Source of the DNA: Akkermansia sp.
GTDB taxonomy: Bacteria > Verrucomicrobiota > Verrucomicrobiia > Verrucomicrobiales > Akkermansiaceae
Direction of reading: 5' to 3'
Length of the DNA: 34,503 bases
NCBI GenBank assembly: GCA_017399165.1
Contig: JAFQEF010000113.1
Location: 1 to 34,503, forward strand
Below the pieces are notes generated by a model. It was not told where the DNA came from. It searched no databases and worked only from the letters and a program-made list of their open reading frames with translations. Shown in pieces: positions 24,016-32,600 of the stretch. The position numbers and the translations under genes were made by a program. Within the stretch, counting starts at the first letter, position 1. Each line of letters starts with the position of its first letter.

Positions 24016-26169
24016 TCAAAGCCCGGTATTTTTGAGGTATGCGTCAATGTTGACGTTTCTGCCCATAAAATTACGGTACAGTTCCGCAGCCGGGGCACTG
24101 TTGCCGGGCTCCAGAATAGTCTTGCGGTAACTGCGGCCTATGGCAGAGTTGTTGATACCTTTTTGCCTGAATACCTCGTACACATCTGCAGCCATGATAT
24201 CTGCCAAAACATAAGCGTAAAAATTCGCATCATAGCCTACGCTGATACAGTGCGATAAATTGCGCAGGGGAGAGGGTGGGGGCTCTGCGCTGGGCGGCAG
24301 CCAGGCACCCAGTATTTCATGGGTGGCTGTATCCAAGCTTTTGCCGTGAAAATTTTCGTAATAATGGGTGTGGATTTCCAAGTCTAGTTTGGCTATCAAT
24401 AGGTTGTTCAGCATGGACTCATTTATAGACGCATTGTACCGACCGGCTGCCAGTTGTTGCGCAAGTGGAAGGGGCAGGCCCCCTCCCGTTTTATAATGGC
24501 GTGCAAAAGAGCATAGAATCTCCGGCTCCCAAGCGCGGTTTTCATGCAAGTGTGCCGGTAGTTCTATAAAATCCAGTGCTTGGTGAATAGCTGCATCCTC
24601 CCGTAATTCCCCATGCCCCAGCATTTGGTGCAGAATATGCCCGATTTCATGAAAAAGCATTCTTACCTCCAAATGACTAAGCAGGTGCGGAGTTCCCTTT
24701 GCCGGGGCTTGAAACTCAAACATCATAGCAGCCAAGTGCGGCTCGCCTACATTGCCCTGTGGTGTGGGGGTGCCCACCCTGAGCATTTGACACCGTGCTC
24801 CCGTGTTTTTGCCTTTGCGGGTATAGGCATCCAAATAAAAGGAGCCGTAATGTGTGCCGTCTGTAGAATCATGTACCGCGAAAAGTCGAACCTCCGGGGC
24901 CCATACTTCTATTTTATCGGTCGGGCTTTGTTGCCCGGGGGTAACATATACTGTAGGTAGCTCTTTTATGGTTAAACCAAACAACTGGGCAGAGTGGCTT
25001 AAAATGCCCTGCAAGGTGTTTTCGTATTCGAAATACGGGCGGAGTTGGGCGGGGTTAAAGGTGGGTTGCTCTTTTTTGTTTTTCAGAAACTCCGTATCCC
25101 ATGGTTTAATGGTATTCTCATTGTGTTCGTAGTGTACACCGGCTGCTTGTAAAAGTTCTGCATTACGGGCGTTGGCAACGGGGAGAAAGCGTTCCAACAT
25201 TCGGTCTACCATGGCCAGAGCATTGGTGCCGCTGCCCATCATGCGGTCGTGCAATTTGTAGTCTGCATGGCTTTTGTAGCCGTTATATTTGGCAATTTCC
25301 TGCCGTAATTGCATGATACGCATTACAATGGGGCCATTGTCTCCACTGCGGGTGTTGCCGGGAGATTTCAGGGCTTGGTAACATTTTTGCCGTGTTGCTT
25401 CAACAGAGCAATGGCGTAATACGCTGCTGAGGGCAGGGGATCTTGGGGTAATGAGCCATGCCGGGGAATCTTTAGTGCAAAAACCGCGAGCTATTGCTGC
25501 TTTTTTCATTGTTTGCACGGTGTAGGTGGGCACCCCTGCCAATTGTTTTCGATCTTTAAAAACGTAGTACCAATTCTCGTTAATTTTATTCAGGTTTTGC
25601 TCGTATGCAGAAATGAGTTTTGCCAGCTCCTGTTGTAATTGCACACGTTTTTTCTCCATATCCGGCGTTAGTGGCACGGGTAGTGTATCCAGCGTGCGTT
25701 GCATGAGCCGTTGTTTTGTTTTGCTGAGTTTGCTTGCTTGCGGAGATTTTGCATAATTTCTCAATATCTGTTGGATTTGGGGGAGTTGCAGCAATCTGTT
25801 CCGGCAGCTGTTAACGCCGGGCATCACATTGTTGAGTGCGGGGATAAAATCTGCATTGGTATTACAGCATGTGTAGATATGGTGGCTGTATTGTAGTAGC
25901 TGGTCCAGCTCCTCCGTGGCACGAAGGTAGGCTAAAAACGTGTTCTCGAAGGTAGCGTTTTGCGGGGTGACTTTCAGTAGCTCATCTATCCGTTTCTGCG
26001 CTCTTTGTATGCCTTCTCGGGCATCTGTCTCCACCTGTTGCGGGGTCATTTGTGACCACGCCGGGTACAGAGCATCCCGGAAAAACGGGTGCTCGGCGGT
26101 TTCTGCCTTTGCCGCAAACAGAGATAAACACAGTGCAGCCGTTGCACAGAGCATGTTACGCATCATCAT
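24016..26169 (-). CDS. Secreted M3-family metallopeptidase
   Basis: A 717-residue protein. Signal peptide MMMRNMLCATAALCLSLFAAKA, then a long helical domain. Zinc site H507-E508-I-G-H511 with third ligand E536 in DFIELPAH, the spacing of thimet oligopeptidase/PrlC/Dcp enzymes. M3 enzymes cut short peptides in a deep channel. Most bacterial M3 enzymes of this length are cytosolic or periplasmic (Dcp-like); the signal peptide here points to the periplasm. Its role is probably peptide scavenging. It is transcribed alone from a promoter that should place the start at the ATG (26176-26204); three ATGs in a row open the gene. Confidence 0.9.
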   Translation of the reverse strand: MMMRNMLCATAALCLSLFAAKAETAEHPFFRDALYPAWSQMTPQQVETDAREGIQRAQKRIDELLKVTPQNATFENTFLAYLRATEELDQLLQYSHHIYTCCNTNADFIPALNNVMPGVNSCRNRLLQLPQIQQILRNYAKSPQASKLSKTKQRLMQRTLDTLPVPLTPDMEKKRVQLQQELAKLISAYEQNLNKINENWYYVFKDRKQLAGVPTYTVQTMKKAAIARGFCTKDSPAWLITPRSPALSSVLRHCSVEATRQKCYQALKSPGNTRSGDNGPIVMRIMQLRQEIAKYNGYKSHADYKLHDRMMGSGTNALAMVDRMLERFLPVANARNAELLQAAGVHYEHNENTIKPWDTEFLKNKKEQPTFNPAQLRPYFEYENTLQGILSHSAQLFGLTIKELPTVYVTPGQQSPTDKIEVWAPEVRLFAVHDSTDGTHYGSFYLDAYTRKGKNTGARCQMLRVGTPTPQGNVGEPHLAAMMFEFQAPAKGTPHLLSHLEVRMLFHEIGHILHQMLGHGELREDAAIHQALDFIELPAHLHENRAWEPEILCSFARHYKTGGGLPLPLAQQLAAGRYNASINESMLNNLLIAKLDLEIHTHYYENFHGKSLDTATHEILGAWLPPSAEPPPSPLRNLSHCISVGYDANFYAYVLADIMAADVYEVFRQKGINNSAIGRSYRKTILEPGNSAPAAELYRNFMGRNVNIDAYLKNTGL

Positions 26170-26175
26170 GCCTGT

Positions 26176-26204
26176 ACTATAACATAATTGCGCAATGGTG
26201 AAAA
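26176..26204 (-). promoter_or_regulatory. M3 peptidase promoter, predicted leaderless
   Basis: On the minus strand: -35 TTTTCA (26199-26204, weak), 17-bp spacer, -10 TATAGT (26176-26181), then 6 nt to ATG 26169. The predicted start is the A of the first of three ATG codons. Confidence 0.5.
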
Positions 26205-26217
26205 GAACGTATTTTGT

Positions 26218-26763
26218 TTATTTTTCGTCTTTTTCCAGTACAAGCATCATTTCCTTCCTCTCTGTACCGTCCTCTGTGTATACAGGGGCTGTTGTGCAGC
26301 TGATAACTCGCCAGCCTCTTTGGGCGTGTTTGTTGAGTACTTGGTTGAGCTTTTGTGCATTGAATTGCCCTTGGAAAACGGCATCATTTTGGCTGATGAC
26401 TTTGTACTCCCTACCGCTCTTTTTGGGAATGTCCGAGAGCGTGAGCTGTCCTCCCGGCTTCCTATCCGCCTTATTGTTGCGGTTTAAGCTCATGCCCCCC
26501 ACAAGCGTTTTGTTCATGGCGGGCTTTTGTGTGTTGTATCCGGCTATCCGCAGGGCGGAGGCCGCCGGGGTGGTGGGCTTTTTACGCGCGGGTTGCTGTG
26601 TTGCCATGCTGCGCGCTTGCGCTACGGTGAGCGTTTGCTGTGTGCGGGCGTTGGCCAGTATGTGCTCCTCCGTGATGCCGGGGGTAGCTAAAATGCTGCT
26701 CAACGGGTAGTGACTGTCACTCCACGTGTTGCTGTTCCGGTCTAATATGAAATAGGTGGTCAT
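26218..26763 (-). CDS. GYF-like plus DUF4177 protein
   Basis: A 181-residue protein. The N-terminal 40 residues (TYFILDRNSNTWSDSHYPLSSILATPGITEEHILANA) resemble the GYF_2 type domain that displays flexible tails. The middle is disordered, Q/A/K/P-rich. The C-terminal 65 residues (REYKVISQNDAVF..LNQVLNKHAQRGWRVISC..MLVLEKDE) fit DUF4177, a small alpha/beta domain with a conserved GW. ATG 26763 is preferred; the longer open frame to 26931 runs through the promoter region. Function unknown; soluble. Confidence 0.75.
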   Translation of the reverse strand: MTTYFILDRNSNTWSDSHYPLSSILATPGITEEHILANARTQQTLTVAQARSMATQQPARKKPTTPAASALRIAGYNTQKPAMNKTLVGGMSLNRNNKADRKPGGQLTLSDIPKKSGREYKVISQNDAVFQGQFNAQKLNQVLNKHAQRGWRVISCTTAPVYTEDGTERKEMMLVLEKDEK

Positions 26764-26790
26764 GGTGTGCTCGGGGGGCTGCTTGCTCTT

Positions 26791-26818
26791 ATTATAAAAA
26801 AGTTTTGCGCTTTGGCAA
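26791..26818 (-). promoter_or_regulatory. Promoter of the GYF/DUF4177 gene
   Basis: On the minus strand: -35 TTGCCA (26813-26818), 16-bp spacer, -10 TATAAT (26791-26796). The predicted leader is about 21 nt. It diverges from the crcB promoter about 70 bp away. Confidence 0.55.
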
Positions 26819-26889
26819 GCATAAATCCTATAAAAACTATGGAAAATGTGTAATTTATATTCAGTTTTACACGCTTTCGGTAAAAAAGC

Positions 26890-26918
26890 TTGCAAAGCAG
26901 GGGGGAATCGGGTAGAAT
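26890..26918 (+). promoter_or_regulatory. crcB operon promoter, near-leaderless
   Basis: -35 TTGCAA (26890-26895), 17-bp spacer, -10 TAGAAT (26913-26918), 13 nt to ATG 26932. The predicted leader is about 7 nt. The in-frame ATG at 26917 lies inside the -10 box, which argues for ATG 26932. Confidence 0.5.
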
Positions 26919-26931
26919 GCGCCGAGCGCAT

Positions 26932-27336
26932 ATGGCAATATCTCTCAAGACATTATTGTGCATCGGCTGCGGATGTTTTGCCGGGGGCACGTTGCGTTAT
27001 TTGACCGGCGTATTTATCAGTAGTCGTTTTGAAGTAGCACCGCCGCATATACCGTGGCACACCTTAGTTATTAATTTTATGGGGTGTTTGGTGATGGGGA
27101 TATTTTGCGGATTGATTCATCAAGAGTTGATAAAGTCGCCGAGCATACGTGCCGGGTTGACGGCCGGTTTGTGCGGTGGGTATTCCACCTTGGCAGCCTT
27201 TGCGTGGGAAAACACCGAGCTGTTGAAGGCCGGGGCGTATCTGGTAGCCGGGGGGTATATGGCAGCCACCATGCTGGGGGGCGTTCTGTTCTTTATATTG
27301 GGGTATTTATTGGCGCAGGCTTTAATTAAGATGTAA
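26932..27336 (+). CDS. crcB: CrcB/Fluc fluoride channel
   Basis: A 134-residue protein with four TM segments and the family blocks GGTLRYLTG, INFMGCLVMG and GLCGGYSTLAAFAWE. Fluc proteins form antiparallel double-barrelled channels that expel fluoride. One oddity: in the usual G-F-C-G-G-x-T-T-F-S-T-F block the first Phe-box residue is Leu (L87) and only the second Phe (F90) is kept. The leader is too short for a fluoride riboswitch and none is seen. It is co-transcribed with the membrane glycosyltransferase-like gene 3 nt downstream. Confidence 0.88.
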   Translation: MAISLKTLLCIGCGCFAGGTLRYLTGVFISSRFEVAPPHIPWHTLVINFMGCLVMGIFCGLIHQELIKSPSIRAGLTAGLCGGYSTLAAFAWENTELLKAGAYLVAGGYMAATMLGGVLFFILGYLLAQALIKM

Positions 27337-27339
27337 GAG

Positions 27340-28851
27340 ATGAAAAACGCTGTAAAATTACCATGGTGGCAGTATGCAGTATTGTTTTTTGCCGTGCTTG
27401 TTGTAGGGTGGGTCAGTATCAGCTCCCATAGTTTGTGGATGGATGAGGGCTTACGCATTGGCTACAGTAATGTTAAGGTGGAGGATGGCTATTTTGCCAG
27501 AAGCTGGCAGTCTATGCATGTGGGCTTGGTGCATTACATGTATGCCTGGGGGCAACTTATCGGTACAACAGAGGTTGCGTACCGTGCCATGAATTTACCG
27601 TTTTTACTGGTTGCCGCTGCTTACATGGGGATGATGCTGCGGCGTTTAAACTTATCCGCGTGGTGGGTTTTGGTATTTGTGGCGCATCCGTTAACGGTGT
27701 ATTACATGAATGATGCCGGCCCTTATATTGCTCTGCTGGGGTGTGCATGTGCTGTGACCTACCATTGCTTCTTTGCTCGTTGTGTAAACAGAGCTTGGAA
27801 TACAGCTGCCACTTTTGCATGGCTCTTGCTGGGGTTTGCCATGCACTTTACCTTCGGCTTTGTTGGTTTCTTGTATCTGTATGCCTTAGCCTATCGTTTG
27901 TGGAAATCAAAAAAAATCGGCATATTATGGAAGGATGCTGCCGTGGCCGTGCCCTACTTGCCGGCTTTTGGCTATATTGCGTGGATGTACCTCACCCACA
28001 TGCCGGATGGCAGCGCATTAGGCATGGAGACTCCCGGCTTGTTTAATTTGGGGACTGTGGGGTATAGCTTTGCCGGGTTCAGCGGTTTAGGGGCCCCGCG
28101 TAATGAGGTTAAAGCCATGGGTATGCAAGCTTTTTCCCCTGTAATGATGGTGCTTGTAATGGCTCATTTGGTTGCGTTATTACTCTTGCTTTGCCTGAAT
28201 ATACGCCGCTTGCTGCCAATTTTGAAAAAGCCTGCCATTTTGGCAACAGCCGTTGTTGCTCTCCTGTTTTTTGCCGGTGCAGTAGCAAAAGACTTCAATT
28301 TTTGGGAGCGTCATGTTATTTTCCTTTTCCCTACCTTTTTCTTGCTGTTCGCTGTTTTGTTGCAATCCTCTTGTACCCACGGCAAGAGTGTGTTGAATCT
28401 CATATTGGTGAGTGGCTGTGTATTGCTGCTACTGACATCTTCTGCCCGCTTACGTTGGGATGAGCCCTACCGCAAAGATGATTATAAGTGTATGATTCAG
28501 CATTTGCAGAATGAAGGCCTGTTAAACGGGCGCATGCCTGTGCTGGCTCAGGGGGATTTCTTCTTGTTCAATTATTATGGTGTCGGGTTTGCGGAAGGCT
28601 ATTTTATAATGCAGCCCAACTGTGTCAGTGGCGTGATGAATGCCCCTCAAGATACGTTGGTGCGTATGGTGGAGCATTTGTGCAACCGTTACCCTGCCGT
28701 TTGTTTGATTTTACATGAAAAAAAGACCCTTACCCCTCAACTGTATGGGGCTGCCGAATGCTTTTTTGAAAAACTCGGTTACGAGGTGGAGTGTAATAAA
28801 GAGTTTAATACCTTTAAGATTTTAATTCTTAAACGTCGATTTGTTTTGTGA
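27340..28851 (+). CDS. GT-C fold membrane glycosyltransferase-like protein
   Basis: A 503-residue protein with about 10-12 membrane segments. The first periplasmic loop contains SSHSLWMDEGLRIGY, with D35-E36 in the position of the catalytic acidic pair of GT39/ArnT/PMT-type enzymes that use lipid-linked sugars. A soluble C-terminal region (about 390-500) follows. The likely role is transferring a sugar to lipid A, protein or polysaccharide at the outer face of the inner membrane; acceptor unknown. It follows crcB after 3 nt, a pairing with no obvious logic. Confidence 0.72.
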   Translation: MKNAVKLPWWQYAVLFFAVLVVGWVSISSHSLWMDEGLRIGYSNVKVEDGYFARSWQSMHVGLVHYMYAWGQLIGTTEVAYRAMNLPFLLVAAAYMGMMLRRLNLSAWWVLVFVAHPLTVYYMNDAGPYIALLGCACAVTYHCFFARCVNRAWNTAATFAWLLLGFAMHFTFGFVGFLYLYALAYRLWKSKKIGILWKDAAVAVPYLPAFGYIAWMYLTHMPDGSALGMETPGLFNLGTVGYSFAGFSGLGAPRNEVKAMGMQAFSPVMMVLVMAHLVALLLLLCLNIRRLLPILKKPAILATAVVALLFFAGAVAKDFNFWERHVIFLFPTFFLLFAVLLQSSCTHGKSVLNLILVSGCVLLLLTSSARLRWDEPYRKDDYKCMIQHLQNEGLLNGRMPVLAQGDFFLFNYYGVGFAEGYFIMQPNCVSGVMNAPQDTLVRMVEHLCNRYPAVCLILHEKKTLTPQLYGAAECFFEKLGYEVECNKEFNTFKILILKRRFVL

Positions 28852-28880
28852 TTGACTGGTGGGTGCTAATGCCTTATCAT
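28852..28880 (+). promoter_or_regulatory. Promoter of the unknown membrane protein gene
   Basis: -35 TTGACT (28852-28857), 17-bp spacer, -10 TATCAT (28875-28880). The predicted leader is about 16 nt before ATG 28903. The -35 box abuts the preceding stop codon. Confidence 0.5.
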
Positions 28881-28902
28881 ACATATACTGTTAGTCGTAG
28901 GT

Positions 28903-30150
28903 ATGATAAAAAGCATTCGTCATAGTTTCCGTAAAATTGCTCGTCTCTTTGACTCTGCCTGGTTTTTGCCTCTGGTGGTTCTATTATGTGGATTCGTTTC
29001 AATCCTGGCCTCCATTTTGGAATCAAGTGGTTATTTTACCTCTTTTTTCAGAGTAATTTGTGTATTATTGCAGATAATTTTAGTTTGTATATTTCCCGGA
29101 CTGTTTGTGTTGAATTGTCTCCATTTTTATCGCAAACGTTTGGTTGCTAAGTTGTTTGTTCATTTGGTCTCGGGGTTTATATGTTTTTTTACTGCATTTA
29201 TTAATATTGTTGTGTCAATAGACCGGGACTTGTATTTTGATATATTTACGTGGGATACCGAGTTGCCGGAAAATATGCAACTTGTTATTCCGGCTGATAT
29301 GCCTTTGCTGAATGCAAACCAACAGCCGGAATCTCTGAGACGTCTTTTTACGCAGAGACATACAGAGATTGAGGCCACACCTGTGCCGGCTCCTTTCCAT
29401 ACGCCGAATCTTGACAAGTTGACTTCTGAATATCCTCAACTTGTGCATGAATACATGCTGCGCTATTTGTATGCCATGTCAACGGATCCCTCATTTAGAG
29501 ATTCTCTTGCAACCGGAATGTCACATGTATATTTAATGCACGAAAAAGCCCCCCATACTTCAGCACTTCTCTCTTTTGGCGGAACCTGGAAATGGTTGTT
29601 AGGAGAGAAATCCGACGTTATCGGAAAGTATACTTTATTTGAGAAGAAACTATATAATGGTTGGTATTTGTTTTGTTTGCCTGCGCCCGATGCCGATTTA
29701 CTCGCAGAACAGAGTGCGCCACGTAATCTTGCGGCTTGTGTCAATAAGTTGGATGCAGCGTTTGAAGCTTTGGCGCTTGAGCCTTCTATGGAACAGTTGA
29801 ATAACATGCTGCCCCCGGTTTCTGATGCTCCTTTTTTATGGCTGAGATATGGAGAAGGACTTTCTTGTGCGTTGATTGTAAAACCGGATAATTACCCACC
29901 CGGAGAATTTGAATTGAAGGTTACAGAAACATCGAGTGGCAAGCCCGTGTGTGTCCGATTTTACCCGAAACCTATGGAAAATGATGGTATCGTTAGATAT
30001 TTTCTCTGTATACAAAGTGGAAATCCGGGTGAGTATTATGCCACCACGTGGGAGATTTGGTTTACGCCGGCTAGTGGGGCTTCCCCTTCTTGTGTGCGTA
30101 AGCAAGATTTTTTGTTAATGGGTGAATCTGTTCCGTTCCTATCTTTATGA
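28903..30150 (+). CDS. Unknown membrane-anchored protein
   Basis: A 415-residue protein. The basic N-terminus is followed by three hydrophobic segments (about 20-40, 48-72, 84-106). A roughly 300-residue soluble part then begins near SIDRDLYFDIFTWDTELPENM and is probably periplasmic. The soluble part alternates helices with beta strands (LLSFGGTWKWLLG; FLWLRYGEGLSCALIV; GEYYATTWEIWF). No family recognised. The gene is visibly richer in A and T than its neighbours, which may mean more recent acquisition. Followed by a 73-bp AT-rich gap. Confidence 0.7.
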   Translation: MIKSIRHSFRKIARLFDSAWFLPLVVLLCGFVSILASILESSGYFTSFFRVICVLLQIILVCIFPGLFVLNCLHFYRKRLVAKLFVHLVSGFICFFTAFINIVVSIDRDLYFDIFTWDTELPENMQLVIPADMPLLNANQQPESLRRLFTQRHTEIEATPVPAPFHTPNLDKLTSEYPQLVHEYMLRYLYAMSTDPSFRDSLATGMSHVYLMHEKAPHTSALLSFGGTWKWLLGEKSDVIGKYTLFEKKLYNGWYLFCLPAPDADLLAEQSAPRNLAACVNKLDAAFEALALEPSMEQLNNMLPPVSDAPFLWLRYGEGLSCALIVKPDNYPPGEFELKVTETSSGKPVCVRFYPKPMENDGIVRYFLCIQSGNPGEYYATTWEIWFTPASGASPSCVRKQDFLLMGESVPFLSL

Positions 30151-30223
30151 GATATTTAAAATTTTACTTGATTTATTTTTCTCATGAGTCATACTGGCAG
30201 GAGTTAACCTGCATTGAATATTT

Positions 30224-30760
30224 ATGAAAAACATCCTTATCGTCTCCGGGCATACCGATACCGTAACGGACTCCGTTGCCAACCGTACCATTTTAGAGAT
30301 TTTGGCAGAGCAATTGCCGGAGTGTCAAATAGATTATTTGGACCGACTCTACCCGGATTTTAAGATTGATACAGCTGCCGAGCAAGCTAAGTTATTATGG
30401 GCGGATGTAGTTGTGTTACAATTCCCTGTATTCTGGTTCTCTTTCCCCTCTATTATGCACCGGTGGATGGAGCAAACCTTCTTACACGGTTTTTCTCATG
30501 GTTCTGCGGGGGATAAATTGCACGGGAAAAAACTTATTCTTTCCTATACTACGGGGGCTCCTGCAGAGGTGATGAACTTTGATGAGTTTTTCGGCTTTGT
30601 GCGTGCCGCTTGTCAATTTACCGGTATGGAGTATGGCGGCAGCATTACCACTGGTGGGGTATCTTACCAAATGCGGGAGGACCCGCAAATGATGTCGGAA
30701 ATTAAGAAAAAAGCTTCTGTTCACGCAGATAAATTGATTGCGATTCTGCATCAGGCTTAA
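30224..30760 (+). CDS. Flavodoxin-fold NAD(P)H:quinone oxidoreductase
   Basis: A 178-residue protein. The N-terminal MKNILIVSGHTD loop, QFPVFWFSFPSIMHRWMEQTFLHGFSHG in the middle and YTTGAP form the FMN/FAD site of the MdaB/KefF/YwrO family, which reduces quinones by two electrons. Length matches the family (175-200). It lies 33 nt before the MBL-fold gene, so the two may be an operon. Substrate unknown. Confidence 0.85.
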   Translation: MKNILIVSGHTDTVTDSVANRTILEILAEQLPECQIDYLDRLYPDFKIDTAAEQAKLLWADVVVLQFPVFWFSFPSIMHRWMEQTFLHGFSHGSAGDKLHGKKLILSYTTGAPAEVMNFDEFFGFVRAACQFTGMEYGGSITTGGVSYQMREDPQMMSEIKKKASVHADKLIAILHQA

Positions 30761-30793
30761 TAAGCGGCGTGAGAGGAAATTGAGCCCATTAAA

Positions 30794-31585
30794 TTGAAAA
30801 TAAGCGTTTTAATAGAAAATACAACGGCTCTGCCACATATTGTGGCAGAGCATGGCTTGAGTTTGTTGATAGAGACGCAGGGGCGCAGAATCCTCTTTGA
30901 TACCGGGGCAAGCGGTGCATTTGCTGATAATGCGGCGTGTATGGGGGTGGATTTAGGTATTGTTGATGCCTGTGTTATTTCTCACGGGCATTATGACCAC
31001 GGTGGTGGGTTGCCTCGTTTTCTTCAGCATAATCAGCAAGCTGCCGTATGGGTAAGCAGGCATGCTTTTGAGCCGCATTTTAACGCAAATGGTAAGGATA
31101 TAGGCTTGTCCCCTGTGTTGGCAGAACATGCGCAGATTTGTATGCTGCGGGAGGATGCTGCCGAGCTTGCTCCCGGCATTACATTACACAGTGCAAGGTA
31201 TATGCCGACAATTCACCCGGTATCCGGTGCGGGTATGACAACCATGATAAACGGAGTGCGGGTAAAAGATGATTTCAGACACGAGCAATACTTGTTGGTG
31301 GAGGAAGCCGGTAGGCGCATATTGTTCAGTGGGTGCTCCCACCGTGGCGTTTTGAATATTGCCTCCTTTTTTCGGCCGGATATTCTGATAGGCGGTTTCC
31401 ATTATATGAAATGCACCGCACAAAAAGACACCCTTTTTTTAGAACGAGCCGCGCAATCTTTACTCCGTATGGGGGCTGTTTATTATACCGGGCACTGTAC
31501 GGGGGAGTTTGCCTATACAACAATGAAGCCGCTCTTGGGCGAGCAGCTTCATTGTTTTGCGGGGGGTGATGTGTTGCAAGTTTAA
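30794..31585 (+). CDS. Metallo-beta-lactamase fold hydrolase (COG1237-like)
   Basis: A 263-residue protein. MKISVLIENT opening, FDTGASG, zinc motif S-H64-G-H66-Y-D68-H69-GG, then SGCSHRGVLN and TGHCTG. This is the pattern of archaeal/bacterial MBL proteins annotated as dihydropterin-linked ribofuranosylaminobenzene phosphate synthase-like, an annotation whose function in bacteria is unproven. The start is TTG 30794: the stop at 30770 and absence of ATG/GTG leave it (or an ATT at 30788) as the only choice consistent with MKISVLIEN. GAGAGG at 30771-30776 is rather far (about 17 nt). The stop overlaps the stop of the convergent protease gene. Confidence 0.82.
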   Translation: MKISVLIENTTALPHIVAEHGLSLLIETQGRRILFDTGASGAFADNAACMGVDLGIVDACVISHGHYDHGGGLPRFLQHNQQAAVWVSRHAFEPHFNANGKDIGLSPVLAEHAQICMLREDAAELAPGITLHSARYMPTIHPVSGAGMTTMINGVRVKDDFRHEQYLLVEEAGRRILFSGCSHRGVLNIASFFRPDILIGGFHYMKCTAQKDTLFLERAAQSLLRMGAVYYTGHCTGEFAYTTMKPLLGEQLHCFAGGDVLQV

Positions 31586-32484
31586 TTTTGCTCTACCGCC
31601 TCCTGTTTCAAAAAGAAGAATTGCCCAAGGGGGGAGGTGCGAGTCGGCTTGTGGATGAGTACACTCTCCTTAAGCGCATCCACCCCCAGCAGGGCAGAGT
31701 GTTGCCCGGGGTCATCAAGCATGGGTTGTATGTTGGGCAGTGTAACGCCCTCTGCAACGGTTAAATCTGCGGGTTTTCCCTCATGCATCATATTGCAGGT
31801 GGTTGAATTGATGTCTCCTAATGTGGCAGCAATTTGCCCGGCTGAGCCGGCCGGCCATTTATCCAGGTTTACACGTGTTACGGCACAGCCGGTATCCAAC
31901 AAAAGCTCCAGTACTTTGCCCTCACATTGGGCATGCACCATAAACCGGCCCTCTGCCGTTGGTTGACCATATACCGGGGTAACCGGTGCATGTTGTGCGT
32001 ATGCCCACATAAACTTCTCGTTCTTAAAATCGAAGGTAAAGGGCATGAGTCCTAAAATATCCATGCCCAATATGCCGTCAATAGGTTCCCCCATCATACG
32101 GCGTACAGAGGATAAATCTATCACCATGAAAACGTGTCGGGGCACAAGTGCCGGCCCGATTTGAAATGGGGCAGACATCATCTGCGGGCGTTGTGCAGAA
32201 TTACCGGTGAATTGCACACGCGAGGTATCCAGCCAAAAGGCATTGCGTATCCCTACCGTAGAGGCTTTGTGTATGATGGTATGCGTGGCTCCGGTATCGA
32301 GCAGAAAACGCATGGGCTTGTCTGCAACAATGGCTGTTACCAGTAAGAGCCCGCTTTGTTTATCTCTCTCAATTTTCATTAACTCTGCAGGTACCTGCTG
32401 AGTTTCCGGCCCTGCTTGTTGCGCCGTGAGGGCGGGCACCATGCATAAAATGCCCATGAGTATGCTTGTAATAAATGTACGCAT
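31582..32484 (-). CDS. Secreted tandem retropepsin-like aspartyl protease
   Basis: A 300-residue protein with a signal peptide (MRTFITSILMGILCMVPALTA). There are two copies of a retroviral-type protease half. The first has D63-T-G-A (FLLDTGATHTII) and DGILGMD (about 136-142). The second has D197-T-G-C (LLLDTGCAVTRV) and SALLGVD (about 266). In retropepsins two identical subunits each give one D-T-G; here both come from one chain, as in pepsins, but from a bacterial Asp_protease_2-type unit. Likely periplasmic proteolysis. Overlaps the convergent MBL gene by 4 nt, with no terminator between. Confidence 0.85.
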   Translation of the reverse strand: MRTFITSILMGILCMVPALTAQQAGPETQQVPAELMKIERDKQSGLLLVTAIVADKPMRFLLDTGATHTIIHKASTVGIRNAFWLDTSRVQFTGNSAQRPQMMSAPFQIGPALVPRHVFMVIDLSSVRRMMGEPIDGILGMDILGLMPFTFDFKNEKFMWAYAQHAPVTPVYGQPTAEGRFMVHAQCEGKVLELLLDTGCAVTRVNLDKWPAGSAGQIAATLGDINSTTCNMMHEGKPADLTVAEGVTLPNIQPMLDDPGQHSALLGVDALKESVLIHKPTRTSPLGQFFFLKQEAVEQN

Positions 32485-32490
32485 GGCATA

Positions 32491-32519
32491 ACATTAGCTG
32501 ATTTCTTGCTCATTGTCAA
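32491..32519 (-). promoter_or_regulatory. Aspartyl protease promoter, predicted leaderless
   Basis: On the minus strand: perfect -35 TTGACA (32514-32519), 17-bp spacer, -10 TAATGT (32491-32496), 6 nt to ATG 32484. The predicted start is the A of the ATG. Divergent from the ffh promoter. Confidence 0.6.
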
Positions 32520-32564
32520 TTCTCTATTTGTTGATTAAAGCACGGTTACTGTCGCGCGAAGCTC

Positions 32565-32593
32565 TTGACATAGAGCGCATTTTCTGGTAGATT
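32565..32593 (+). promoter_or_regulatory. ffh promoter, near-leaderless
   Basis: Perfect -35 TTGACA (32565-32570), 17-bp spacer, -10 TAGATT (32588-32593), 7 nt to ATG 32601. The predicted start leaves at most 1 nt ahead of the start codon. Confidence 0.65.
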
Positions 32594-32600
32594 CACGCGC

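Noticed and set aside
26820..26931. Fluoride riboswitch upstream of crcB
   Set aside because: No pseudoknot-forming crcB motif is visible and the predicted promoter leaves a leader of only about 7 nt.
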